From positions 1-64,000 of the forward strand of contig NZ_WUTW01000011.1 of NCBI RefSeq assembly GCF_009831215.1: 64,000 bases of DNA, in the 5' to 3' direction. Position 1 is the first letter of the stretch, and every line of letters starts with the position of its first letter. The notes under the pieces were generated by a model. It searched no databases and was not told the origin of the DNA. It saw only the letters and a list, made by a program, of their open reading frames with translations. The position numbers and the translations under genes were made by a program. Positions 24,702-32,866 of this stretch are shown here, in pieces. The stretch is from Actinomadura rayongensis (lineage in GTDB: Bacteria > Actinomycetota > Actinomycetes > Streptosporangiales > Streptosporangiaceae).

Positions 24702-26855
24702 ATGTCTCCCCCGTCCGCCGTCTCCGCCGCACCGCGCGCCGCCGCCGGCCCGGCGTCCCCGCGGCCCCGCGCCGGGCGCGTCCTCGGCCCGCTGGCGCTG
24801 CTCGGCGCGGCCGTCGCGCTGCTGGCGGTCGCGTCGCTGTTCGTGGGCGGCGGCGACACCCCGCCCGGACGCGTCCTGGACTTCCTGCTGGACCGGCACG
24901 GCGCGCGCGCCGACGGCGACCTGCGCACGGTCGTCACGACGCTGCGCGTCCCGCGCACGCTCGCCGGGCTCGCGGTCGGCGCGGCGCTCGGCCTGGCCGG
25001 CGCCCTGCTGCAGGCCGCCACGCGCAACCCGCTCGCCGAGACCGGACTGCTCGGCGTGAACGGCGGCGCGGCGCTCGGCGTCGTCACCGGGCTCACGTTC
25101 TTCGGCGCGGGCTCGGGCGCCGGTTACCTGCCGTGGGCGCTCGGCGGGGCGCTGGCCGCGAGCGCGCTCGTCCTGCTGGTGGCGGGCGCCGGACGGACGG
25201 GCGCGTCGCCGCTGCGGCTCGTCCTGGCCGGGGCCGCGATCACCACGAGCGCGTCCGGGGCGATCAACCTCATCGTCCTCGGGACGGGCAGGACCTACGA
25301 CGAGTACCGGTTCTGGGTGCTCGGCTCGCTCGCGGGCGTCACCGCGCACGCCCTGCTCGGCGTGCTGCCGGTGCTCGCCGCCGGCGCGGTCCTGGCCGTG
25401 CCCGCCGTGCGCCCGCTGGCCGCGCTCGCGCTCGGCGACGACACCGCCCGCGCGCTCGGCCACCGGCCCGGCGCGACCCGCGTGCTCGTCGCCGTCGCCG
25501 TGACGCTGCTGGCCGCCGGATCCGTCGCGCTCGCCGGGCCGCTGACGTTCCTCGGCCTCGTCGCGGGCTACGCCGCGCGGCGCCTCGCCGGGCCGCGCAC
25601 CGGAGTCCAGCTCGCCGCCGCCGCGCTCACCGGCGCGGCCGTCCTGCCGGCCGCCGACCTGGCCGCCCGCGTGGTCATCAAGCCGTACGAGACGTCGGTC
25701 GCGCTGGTGCTGGCGGTGCTCGGCGCGCCGCTGCTGATCCTGCTCGTCCGGTCCCGGAACGTGCTGCTGCTCGGCGCGCCCGCTCCCCCGGCGGCCGGAC
25801 GCGGACGGGAAAGGGCCCGGCCGGGCGTGCCGCGTCCCGACGACAGCCTCGTGCTACGCGCCGGGGACCGGTCGGTGCTCGTCCCGTGCCGGGGCGCGCT
25901 CGCGGCGCTCGGGCTCGGAGCGCTCGCCGCGCTCGTCCTCGCCGGGTGCGCGGTGTTCGGCTCGACCGTGCTGTCCCCGGGGGAGGCGCTGCGGGCGCTG
26001 TTCGGGGACGCGCCGCCCGGCGACGTCCTCATGGTCCGCGAGTTCGGGCTGCCCCGGATCGCCGTCGCGATGCTCGTCGGCGGCGCGCTCGGCGTCGCGG
26101 GCTGCCTCACCCAGACGATGGCCCGCAACCGGCTGGCCTCACCCGACTTCCTCGGCGTCAACGAGGGCGCGACGCTCGCCGTCCTGCTGACGCTGATCGG
26201 CGGCGGGACGCTCGGCGCGTGGTGGGCCGGGCCGCTCGGCGGGCTGCTGGCCGCCGCGCTGGTCCTGCTCATCGCAGGCGGGACCGGCACCGGCGGCTAC
26301 CGCGTCCTCGTCACCGGGTTCGCGGTCGCGGCCGTGCTGCGCGCGCTCGTGGAGCTGCTGCTCGCCCGCAAGGACCTCGACTTCGCCTACGCGATGTTCG
26401 CGTGGAGCGTCGGCAGCCTCAACGGGCGCGACTACGCGTCCGCCGGGCCGCTGTGCGCCGGGCTGGCCGTGCTGCTGCCGCTCGCGCTGCTCGCCGGGCG
26501 GCGGCTGGCGCTGCTGCGGTTCGGCCCGGACGTCGCGGGCGTGCTCGGCTCCGACGCCCGCCGCACCCGGCTGCTCGCGCTCGTCGTCGCCGCGTGCCTG
26601 GCCGGACTCGCGGTCGGCGTGGGCGGGCCGATCGGGTTCGTCGCGCTCAGCGCCCCGGTCGTCGCGACGTGGATCAGCGGGCCCGCGCGGGTGCCGCTGG
26701 TCGCGTCCGGGCTGGCCGGGGCCGTGTTCGTCGCGCTCGCCGACACGTTCGGGCGGGTCGCGGGCGGGGAGTCGGAGATCCCCGTCGGCGCCGTCGCCGG
26801 GCTGGTGGCCGGGCCGTTCCTGTTGACCGTCCTGCTGCGCGAGCGGCGGGGCTGA
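24702..26855 (+). CDS. Fused FecCD-type iron-siderophore ABC permease (two permeases in one chain)
   Basis: A 717-residue inner-membrane permease made of two complete FecCD/BtuC-like domains. The first spans ~25-350 (LRVPRTLAGLAVGAALGLAGALLQ, RNPLAETGLLGVNGGA, PLTFLGLVAGYAARRL). The second spans ~400-717 (FGLPRIAVAMLVGGALGVAGCLTQ, RNRLASPDFLGVNEGA, PIGFVALSAPVVATWI). A hydrophilic linker (~355-395) joins them. Single-domain permeases are ~330 residues and usually act as heterodimers; FhuB of E. coli is the known precedent for fusion. No ribosome-binding site precedes ATG 24702 and an iron box overlaps that position. The ATPase gene follows after 17 nt. Confidence 0.93.
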   Translation: MSPPSAVSAAPRAAAGPASPRPRAGRVLGPLALLGAAVALLAVASLFVGGGDTPPGRVLDFLLDRHGARADGDLRTVVTTLRVPRTLAGLAVGAALGLAGALLQAATRNPLAETGLLGVNGGAALGVVTGLTFFGAGSGAGYLPWALGGALAASALVLLVAGAGRTGASPLRLVLAGAAITTSASGAINLIVLGTGRTYDEYRFWVLGSLAGVTAHALLGVLPVLAAGAVLAVPAVRPLAALALGDDTARALGHRPGATRVLVAVAVTLLAAGSVALAGPLTFLGLVAGYAARRLAGPRTGVQLAAAALTGAAVLPAADLAARVVIKPYETSVALVLAVLGAPLLILLVRSRNVLLLGAPAPPAAGRGRERARPGVPRPDDSLVLRAGDRSVLVPCRGALAALGLGALAALVLAGCAVFGSTVLSPGEALRALFGDAPPGDVLMVREFGLPRIAVAMLVGGALGVAGCLTQTMARNRLASPDFLGVNEGATLAVLLTLIGGGTLGAWWAGPLGGLLAAALVLLIAGGTGTGGYRVLVTGFAVAAVLRALVELLLARKDLDFAYAMFAWSVGSLNGRDYASAGPLCAGLAVLLPLALLAGRRLALLRFGPDVAGVLGSDARRTRLLALVVAACLAGLAVGVGGPIGFVALSAPVVATWISGPARVPLVASGLAGAVFVALADTFGRVAGGESEIPVGAVAGLVAGPFLLTVLLRERRG

Positions 26856-26872
26856 ACCGCTGGAGGACAGGC

Positions 26873-27649
26873 GTGGAACTCGTGCTGGAGGGCGTCCGGG
26901 CGGGCTATCCCGGGCTCGTCGCGGTGGACGGCGTGGATTTGCGCGTCCCGTCCGGCCAGGTCGTGGCGATCGTCGGGCCCAACGGCTGCGGGAAGTCGAC
27001 GCTGCTGCGGTCGGTCGCGCGCGTCCACCGGCCCCTCGCCGGGCGGATCACCGTCGGCGGCGCGGACCTGTGGGCGCTGCGGCCCCGGCAGGCGGCGCAC
27101 CGCGTCACGCTGCTCCCCCAGCATCCGGTCGCGCCCGAGGGCGTCACGGTCGCCGGGCTCGTCGCCTACGGCCGCCACCCGCACCAGGGCCTGTTCCGGC
27201 AGTGGTCGGCCGAGGACGAACGGGTCGTCGCGGACGCGATGGAGGCCACCGGCGTCGCCGCGCTCGCCGGACGCCGCGTGGACCGGCTGTCGGGCGGGCA
27301 GCGGCAGCGCTGCTGGCTCGCGATGGTCCTCGCGCAGGAGACGCCGGTGACGCTGCTGGACGAGCCGACCAGCGCGCTCGACCTCGGCCACCAGGTCGAG
27401 GTGCTGGACCTCGTCCGGTCGGTCGCGCGCGGCGGCCGGACGATCGTCATGGTCCTGCACGACATCGCCTCCGCCGCCCGGTACGCCGACCTGCTCGTCG
27501 CGCTGCGCGACGGCCGGATCGTCGCCGCCGGGCCGCCGCGCGACGTGGTGGACGCCGGGCTCGTCCGGACGCTCTACGGCATCGAGGCGGACGTGCTCGC
27601 GGCGCCCGGCGACGGGGCCCCGGTGATCGTCCCGGCGGCGACGGCGTGA
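26873..27649 (+). CDS. Iron-siderophore ABC transporter ATP-binding protein (FepC-like)
   Basis: A 258-residue ATPase with Walker A GPNGCGKST (~residue 35), Q-loop LLPQHPVAPEGVT, signature LSGGQRQR (~140), Walker B VTLLDEPTSALD and the switch His in LHDIAS. YGRHPHQGL is typical of the FepC/FecE group. It energises the fused permease encoded just upstream. GTG 26873 is preceded by GGAGGACAGGC. Its stop overlaps the esterase GTG by a GTGA, so the three uptake/release genes form one iron-regulated operon. Confidence 0.94.
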   Translation: MELVLEGVRAGYPGLVAVDGVDLRVPSGQVVAIVGPNGCGKSTLLRSVARVHRPLAGRITVGGADLWALRPRQAAHRVTLLPQHPVAPEGVTVAGLVAYGRHPHQGLFRQWSAEDERVVADAMEATGVAALAGRRVDRLSGGQRQRCWLAMVLAQETPVTLLDEPTSALDLGHQVEVLDLVRSVARGGRTIVMVLHDIASAARYADLLVALRDGRIVAAGPPRDVVDAGLVRTLYGIEADVLAAPGDGAPVIVPAATA

Positions 27650-28749
27650 GCGCGCCCGCGCCCGCGCAGACCGAGCCGTTCCGGCCGCTGGCGGCCGTGG
27701 CCGCGCCGCCGCCCGATCCCGTCCGGTCGCCGGTGCTGCGCGACCTCGGGGACGGCACGCATCTCGTGACGTTCGCCTGGCGCGGCGCGGCCGAGCGGGT
27801 GCTCGTGCTGGTCAACACGGTGTCGGAGGGGCATCGCACGGACTTGGCGCCGATCCTCATGGACCGCGTGCCGGGCACGGACCTCTGGCACCGGACGTTC
27901 CGCTGCCCGTCCGACCTGCGCGCCACCTACCAGTTCCACCCGTGCGACGGGCCGCTGGACGCCGCCGACCACGCTGTTTGGGCGGCGGTGCGGCGCGCGG
28001 CGGTGCCCGATCCGCTCAACCCGCACCGGCTGCCGTCGTGGATCCCCGGCGCGGTGACGTCCTTGCTGGAGCTGCCGGACGCGCCGCCGCAGCCGTGGCG
28101 CGACCCGCGTCCGGGCGTCCCGGCGGGCTCGCTGAGCACCGAACGCGTCGCCGGACGGACCGTCCACGTGTACCGGCCGCCCGGCGACGGGCCCGCCGAC
28201 CTGCTCGTCCTGCTGGACGGGGAACTGTGGGCCGGGCTCGTCCCGATCGCGCCCACGCTGGACAACCTGCTCGCCGACGGGCTGATCCCGCCGACGCTCG
28301 CGCTGCTGCCCGAGTCCGGCGGCTCCCGCGACGCCGACCTCGGCGGCCCCGCCCACTGCCGGTTCCTCGCCGAGGACCTGCCCGCCCTCGCCGCGCGGCT
28401 GCGGGCGCCGACCGGGCGGCGGACGATCGCCGGGCAGAGCCTCGGCGGGTACGCCGCCGCTGCCGCCGCGCTCCGGCATCCGGGCGCGTTCGGGACCGTC
28501 GTCGCCCAGTCCGGCGCGTTCTGGACCGACGGCGAGGCGCTGACGGCCGCGTACGCGGCGACGCCCCGACGCCCCGTCCGGTTCCGGCTCCAGGTCGGGA
28601 CGCACGAGTGGCGGCTGCGGCCCGCCGTCCGCCGGTTCCACGCCGTCCTGCGCGACCGGGGCTACGACGCGGACCTCGCCGAATACACCGGCGGGCACGA
28701 CCTCGCGTGCTGGCGGGGCGGGCTCGCCGAAGCGCTCGCCCGCCCCTGA
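27646..28749 (+). CDS. Enterochelin-esterase-like hydrolase (Fes/IroD family)
   Basis: A 367-residue protein with an N-terminal Fes-type beta domain (residues ~20-130, GTHLVTFAWRG, RATYQFHPCDGP) and a C-terminal alpha/beta-hydrolase esterase D-like domain. The nucleophile is Ser in IAGQSLGGYAAA (~264), and the catalytic His is probably in GGHDLACW (~349). The family hydrolyses ester or lactone bonds of catecholate siderophores in the cytosol to free iron. It is coupled by GTGA overlap to the ATPase. Its presence suggests that the siderophore made here, or one imported, has an ester linkage. It ends 4 bp from the convergent GMC oxidoreductase. Confidence 0.9.
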   Translation: MSAPAPAQTEPFRPLAAVAAPPPDPVRSPVLRDLGDGTHLVTFAWRGAAERVLVLVNTVSEGHRTDLAPILMDRVPGTDLWHRTFRCPSDLRATYQFHPCDGPLDAADHAVWAAVRRAAVPDPLNPHRLPSWIPGAVTSLLELPDAPPQPWRDPRPGVPAGSLSTERVAGRTVHVYRPPGDGPADLLVLLDGELWAGLVPIAPTLDNLLADGLIPPTLALLPESGGSRDADLGGPAHCRFLAEDLPALAARLRAPTGRRTIAGQSLGGYAAAAAALRHPGAFGTVVAQSGAFWTDGEALTAAYAATPRRPVRFRLQVGTHEWRLRPAVRRFHAVLRDRGYDADLAEYTGGHDLACWRGGLAEALARP

Positions 28750-28753
28750 CGGG

Positions 28754-30478
28754 TCAGGCCGTGCGGGTCGGGCCGAGCCGCAGCACCGCCGGGGCGGACG
28801 CGGGCACGGCCGGGTTGTGCGGCGCGACCGGCTCCAGCCGCTGGTAGGTCTCGCCGAGCGCGGGACGCGGGTCCTGCTCGCCCTTGTTCGGCCAGAACGC
28901 CATCGCCCGCTCGGCCTGCGCGGTGATCGTCAGCGACGGGTTCACGCCGAGGTTCGCGGTGACCGCCGACCCGTCCACGATGTGCAGGCCCGGGTGCCCG
29001 TACACGCGGTGGTAGGGGTCCACGACGCCGGTCTTCGGGGACTCGCCGATGACGCACCCGCCGATGAAGTGCGCGGTCGTCGGGATGTCGAACAGGTCGA
29101 ACCAGGTGCCGCCCGCCGTCGCGTCCAGCTCGTCGGCCAGCTTGCGGACGGCGTCGTGCGCGACCGGGATCCACTTGGGGTTCGGTTCGCCCTCGCCGTT
29201 GCGCGCGACGAGCCGACGCCCGAACAGCCCGCGCTTCTCGCCGACCGTGATCGAGTTGTCGGCGGTCTGCATGACGAGCGCGATGACCGTCCGCTTCGCC
29301 CAGTCCTTCAGCGACAGGCCGCGGATGATCGTGCCGGGCTGCCGCGCCGCCGCGCCGAAGAACTTCAGCCAGCGCGGCTTCCCGCCGCCGTCGATGAGCA
29401 GCGTCCGGATGACGCCCATCGCGTTCTGCCCGGCGCCGTAGCGGGTCGGCTCGATGTGGGTCTTGTCGTCGGGGTGGAACGAGGACGTGATCGCGAGGCC
29501 CGCGCTGTGGTCGGCGTCGCCCTTGCGGTGCCAGCCGGTCATCCGCTCGACGCCGAGCAGCGCCTCGGAGTTGGTGCGGGTCAGCTCGCCGAGGCGCGGC
29601 GACAGCTCGGGGAGGTTCCCGGCGTCGCGCATCCGGTGCAGGAGGCGCTGCGTCCCGTACGTCCCGGCGGCGAAGACGACCTGCCCGGCGGTGTACTTCT
29701 TCTTGCCGAACGGCAGGACGCCGCCACGAGTCGTGTCGATGTCGTAGCCGCCGCCCGCGCGCGGCGTCACCGCCGTCACCGTGGTGTCCGGGATGACCTG
29801 GACACCCGCCTTCTCGGCGAGGTACAGGTAGTTCTTGACGAGCGTGTTCTTGGCGCCGACGCGGCAGCCGACCATGCAGGACCCGCAGGCGGTGCAGCTC
29901 GTCCGCTCCGGGCCGGCGCCGCCGAAGTACGGGTCGGCGGCCTTCTTGCCGGGCTCGCCGTCGCCGAAGAACACCCCGACCGGCGTCGCGTGGTAGGTGT
30001 CGCCGACGCCCATCTGCTTGGCGACGCGCTCCATCGCCTCGTCGGCGGGCGTGACGATCGGGTTGGTGACGACGCCGAGCATCCGCTTGGCCTGGTCGTA
30101 GAACGGCTCCAGCTCGGCCTGCCAGTCGGTGATGTGGCCCCACTGGCGGTCGGTGAAGAACGGGCGCGGCGGCTGGTAGAGCGTGTTGGCGTAGACGAGC
30201 GAGCCACCGCCGACCCCGGCGCCGGCGAGGACGAGCACGCCCGCCTCGCCCCGGACGAGGTGGACGCGCTGGATCCCGCGCAGCCCGAGCCGCGGCGCCC
30301 ACAGGTACTTGCGCACCCGCCAGTTCGTCTTCGGCAGGTTCTCCTCGGTGTAGCGGCGCCCGGCCTCCAGGACCGCCACGCGGTACCCCTTCTCGGCCAG
30401 CCGCAGTGCCGAGACGCTGCCGCCGAAACCCGAACCGATCACGATGACGTCGAAGTCCGTCTCGGACGTTCCGGTCAT
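28754..30478 (-). CDS. GMC-family FAD oxidoreductase (ChoD-like)
   Basis: A 574-residue flavoprotein. The FAD-binding N-terminus is VIVIGSGFGGSVSALRLAEKG (residues ~11-31), GVGGGSLVYAN is the second flavin block, and the C-terminal GMC signature is VDGSAVTANLGVNPSLTITA. A Cys cluster TSCTACGSCMVGCRVGAKN (~190-208) is typical of the mycobacterial ChoD-type group. These are annotated as sterol or alcohol oxidases, but the substrate is usually unproven. It sits inside the siderophore locus with its own likely promoter (TTGCGG-N17-CATAGT, 30544-30516 minus) and no iron box. A role in siderophore metabolism is therefore doubtful. Confidence 0.85.
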   Translation of the reverse strand: MTGTSETDFDVIVIGSGFGGSVSALRLAEKGYRVAVLEAGRRYTEENLPKTNWRVRKYLWAPRLGLRGIQRVHLVRGEAGVLVLAGAGVGGGSLVYANTLYQPPRPFFTDRQWGHITDWQAELEPFYDQAKRMLGVVTNPIVTPADEAMERVAKQMGVGDTYHATPVGVFFGDGEPGKKAADPYFGGAGPERTSCTACGSCMVGCRVGAKNTLVKNYLYLAEKAGVQVIPDTTVTAVTPRAGGGYDIDTTRGGVLPFGKKKYTAGQVVFAAGTYGTQRLLHRMRDAGNLPELSPRLGELTRTNSEALLGVERMTGWHRKGDADHSAGLAITSSFHPDDKTHIEPTRYGAGQNAMGVIRTLLIDGGGKPRWLKFFGAAARQPGTIIRGLSLKDWAKRTVIALVMQTADNSITVGEKRGLFGRRLVARNGEGEPNPKWIPVAHDAVRKLADELDATAGGTWFDLFDIPTTAHFIGGCVIGESPKTGVVDPYHRVYGHPGLHIVDGSAVTANLGVNPSLTITAQAERAMAFWPNKGEQDPRPALGETYQRLEPVAPHNPAVPASAPAVLRLGPTRTA

Positions 30479-30515
30479 GGGGCCACCTCCACCTCGTCGT
30501 CAGGAAAGCCTTTCG

Positions 30516-30544
30516 ACTATGGGGAGAACGGACAGCGACCGCAA
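30516..30544 (-). promoter_or_regulatory. Candidate sigma-70 promoter of the GMC oxidoreductase gene
   Basis: On the minus strand TTGCGG (30544-30539), a 17-nt spacer and CATAGT (30521-30516), about 38 nt upstream of the start codon. It suggests the gene is expressed apart from the upstream hydroxylase operon. Confidence 0.4.
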
Positions 30545-30653
30545 GATATCCGGCAGTGCAATCGGAGCCCCGCGTTGTCAGGAACCTGATAAAAGGCGAG
30601 CCCGGACCGAGGTCGTCCGCTGATCCGGCCGCTGTCCGCTTCCGGCCACGGGG

Positions 30654-31961
30654 TCAGGTGGCGGCGACCTCCTCGGCGGGACGGGCCGCGTCCCGGTCCG
30701 CGCGCAGCACCGACGCCAGGATCTCACCCGCCCGGACGGCCGCGTTCGACAGCAGCGACGAGGTGATCCCGTGCGTGTGCTCGGTGCCGCCCTGGAGATA
30801 GAGGCCCGCCGTCACGCCCGGCGCGGTCGCGACGCGGTAGTCGCGCTCCACCTTCACGCGGCCGAGGTCGTCGCGCAGGCACAGTCCGGCGGCCGGACCG
30901 AGCAGCGCGAGCGCGTCGAACGGACGGTACCCGGTGGCGCACACGACGACGTCGGAGTCCAGCACCGCGCGCTCCCCCGTCGGCAGGAACTCGCAGGTCG
31001 TGCGGGCGCCGCCGGGGATCTCGCGGATGTCGAGGACGGCCGTCGCGTTGCGGATCCGCAGCCGTTCCCGTCCTCGCACCTTTTCTTGGTACGCGCGCCG
31101 GTACAGCTCCTCGATGAGGTCGAGGTCCACGACGGAGTAGTTCGTGCCCCGGTGGTAGTCGAACAGGCGGCGCTTCACCTCCTCGGGCGCGCCGTGGAAC
31201 AGGTCGACGGCGTCGGGGTCGAAGATCCGGTTCGCGAACGGGCTGTCGTCGGCGGGGCTGTAGCCGTAGCGGGCGAACACCGAGGTGACCTCGGCGTCGG
31301 GGAACGTCCGGTGCAGGTGGTCGGTGACCTCGGCGGCGCTCTGGCCCGCGCCGACGACCGTCCAGCTCCGGGTCGGCCCGCCGTAGTCGGCGAGCCGGGT
31401 CAGCAGGGTCTGGTTGTGCCAGATCCGGGCCGATTGCTCGACTCCCTCGGGCATGCACGGTTGCAGGCCGCCGCTGACGACGACGTCGCGGGCGCGGACC
31501 GTCCGGCCGCCCGCCAGCGTCACGTCGAACGCGCCGACCCCGCCGCGGCCGTCCGGGACGGGCGCGACGCCCGTGACCTCGCTGTCGTAGGCGACGTGGT
31601 GGGCGAGGCGGGCAGCGACCCAGTCGAAGTAGTCGTGGAACTCGACCCGCGTCGGGAAGAAGGTCTTGTGGTTGATGAAGTCGACCAACCGGCCCCGGTC
31701 CTTCAGGTACGCCAGGAACGAGAAGTCGCTCCCCGGGTTCCGCATCGTGACGAGGTCCTTGAGGAACGACACCTGGAGGGTCGCGCCCTCGATGAGCATT
31801 CCCCGGTGCCAGCCGAAGCGGGGCTGGCGCTCGGCGAACAGGGCGGTGACGCGGCGGCCGGGCGGGGCGGCGGCGTTGTGCTCCTCGATCGCGACGGCGA
31901 GGGCGAGGTTGGCGGGGCCGAAGCCCACGCCGACGAGATCGTAGGTTCCCTCTCGGGACAC
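30654..31961 (-). CDS. L-ornithine/L-lysine N-hydroxylase (siderophore flavin monooxygenase)
   Basis: A 435-residue SidA/PvdA/IucD-family monooxygenase. FAD binding is VGVGFGPANLALAVA (~10), the NADPH segment is WTVVGAGQSAAEVT (~205), and the C-terminal block is VVCATGYRP. YSPADDSPFANRIFDP and GTNYSVVDLDLIEELYRR are closer to ornithine N5-hydroxylases than to lysine ones. It makes the N-hydroxy side chain that becomes a hydroxamate. GTG 31961 is chosen for GAAGGAG at 5-nt spacing; a longer form from GTG 32006 would overlap the upstream stop as GTGA. It is last gene of the NRPS operon. Confidence 0.9.
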   Translation of the reverse strand: MSREGTYDLVGVGFGPANLALAVAIEEHNAAAPPGRRVTALFAERQPRFGWHRGMLIEGATLQVSFLKDLVTMRNPGSDFSFLAYLKDRGRLVDFINHKTFFPTRVEFHDYFDWVAARLAHHVAYDSEVTGVAPVPDGRGGVGAFDVTLAGGRTVRARDVVVSGGLQPCMPEGVEQSARIWHNQTLLTRLADYGGPTRSWTVVGAGQSAAEVTDHLHRTFPDAEVTSVFARYGYSPADDSPFANRIFDPDAVDLFHGAPEEVKRRLFDYHRGTNYSVVDLDLIEELYRRAYQEKVRGRERLRIRNATAVLDIREIPGGARTTCEFLPTGERAVLDSDVVVCATGYRPFDALALLGPAAGLCLRDDLGRVKVERDYRVATAPGVTAGLYLQGGTEHTHGITSSLLSNAAVRAGEILASVLRADRDAARPAEEVAAT

Positions 31962-32002
31962 GGCGGCTCCTTCGGGTGCGGGACGGGCGGTGGACGGGCT
32001 GG

Positions 32003-32842
32003 TCACGCGCGGGCGGCGGCCTCCTCCCGGCCCGCCGCGTAGTAGTCCGCGTCGCGGTCGTTGTCGTGCGCGTCGTGGTAGGCGGTCTCGGTGAGGCCGC
32101 GCTTCCAGTAGCCGATCGCCAGCACCCGGCCGCGCGGCAGGCCGCGCTCGTCGCGGACGTACGAGCGGATCGCGCGGACGGACGCGGACTCGCCCGCGAC
32201 CCAGGCGAAGACGTCGCCGTCCGGCCAGGGCAGCGCGCGGACCGCTGCGGCGAGCGCGCCAGGCCCGGCGCCGTCGCCGAACAGCCAGGTCAGCTCGACG
32301 CCGGGCGGCGGCATGAGGTGCTGGACCTCGGCCGGGCCCGGCACCTCCACGACGGCCTGGCCGCGCGCCCCGGCGGGCAGGTTCTCGATCATCGCGCCGA
32401 TCGCGGGCAGCGCCGTCTGGTCGCCCGCGATGACGTAATGGTCGGCCGGGCCGAGCACGCGCCCGCCCGGGCCTAGCGCGCCGACGACGTCGCCGGGCCG
32501 GGCCGCCGCCGCCCACCGGGACGCGACGCCCGCGTCCCCGTGCAGGACGAAGTCCACGTCGACCTCCCCGGCGGCCGGGTCGTGGCGGCGCACGGTGTAG
32601 GTGCGCATGACGGGACGGCGGTCGGCGGGCGGCCAGACCGGGCGTCCGTCGGCTCCGGCCGTGGGCCACTGCGGATCGGGGTCGCCGGACGGCGGGAACA
32701 GCAGCTTGACGTTCGGGCCCGTCCCGAACCCGGCGACTTCGGGCCCGCCGAGGGTGATGCGGCGCATCCGGGGGGTGAGCGCGGCGGCGCGCAGGACGGT
32801 CAGCACGCGCAGGCCCGGCACGCGGTCGGACGGAACGGACAT
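32003..32842 (-). CDS. Siderophore-interacting protein (FAD-dependent ferric-siderophore reductase)
   Basis: A 279-residue ViuB/YqjH-type reductase. The FAD-binding domain shows VMRTYTVRRHDPAAGEVDVDFVLHG (RTYT, ~75) and WAAAARPGDVVGALGPGG. The NAD(P)H-binding domain (~120-250) includes FAWVAGESASVRAIRSYVRDE, diagnostic of SIP proteins. It releases iron by reducing imported ferric siderophore in the cytosol. ATG 32842 follows AGGGAGACACCTC. It lies 24 nt downstream of the MFS exporter and immediately upstream of the N-hydroxylase. Confidence 0.92.
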   Translation of the reverse strand: MSVPSDRVPGLRVLTVLRAAALTPRMRRITLGGPEVAGFGTGPNVKLLFPPSGDPDPQWPTAGADGRPVWPPADRRPVMRTYTVRRHDPAAGEVDVDFVLHGDAGVASRWAAAARPGDVVGALGPGGRVLGPADHYVIAGDQTALPAIGAMIENLPAGARGQAVVEVPGPAEVQHLMPPPGVELTWLFGDGAGPGALAAAVRALPWPDGDVFAWVAGESASVRAIRSYVRDERGLPRGRVLAIGYWKRGLTETAYHDAHDNDRDADYYAAGREEAAARA

Positions 32843-32866
32843 GAGGTGTCTCCCTGGCTAGGCGGT

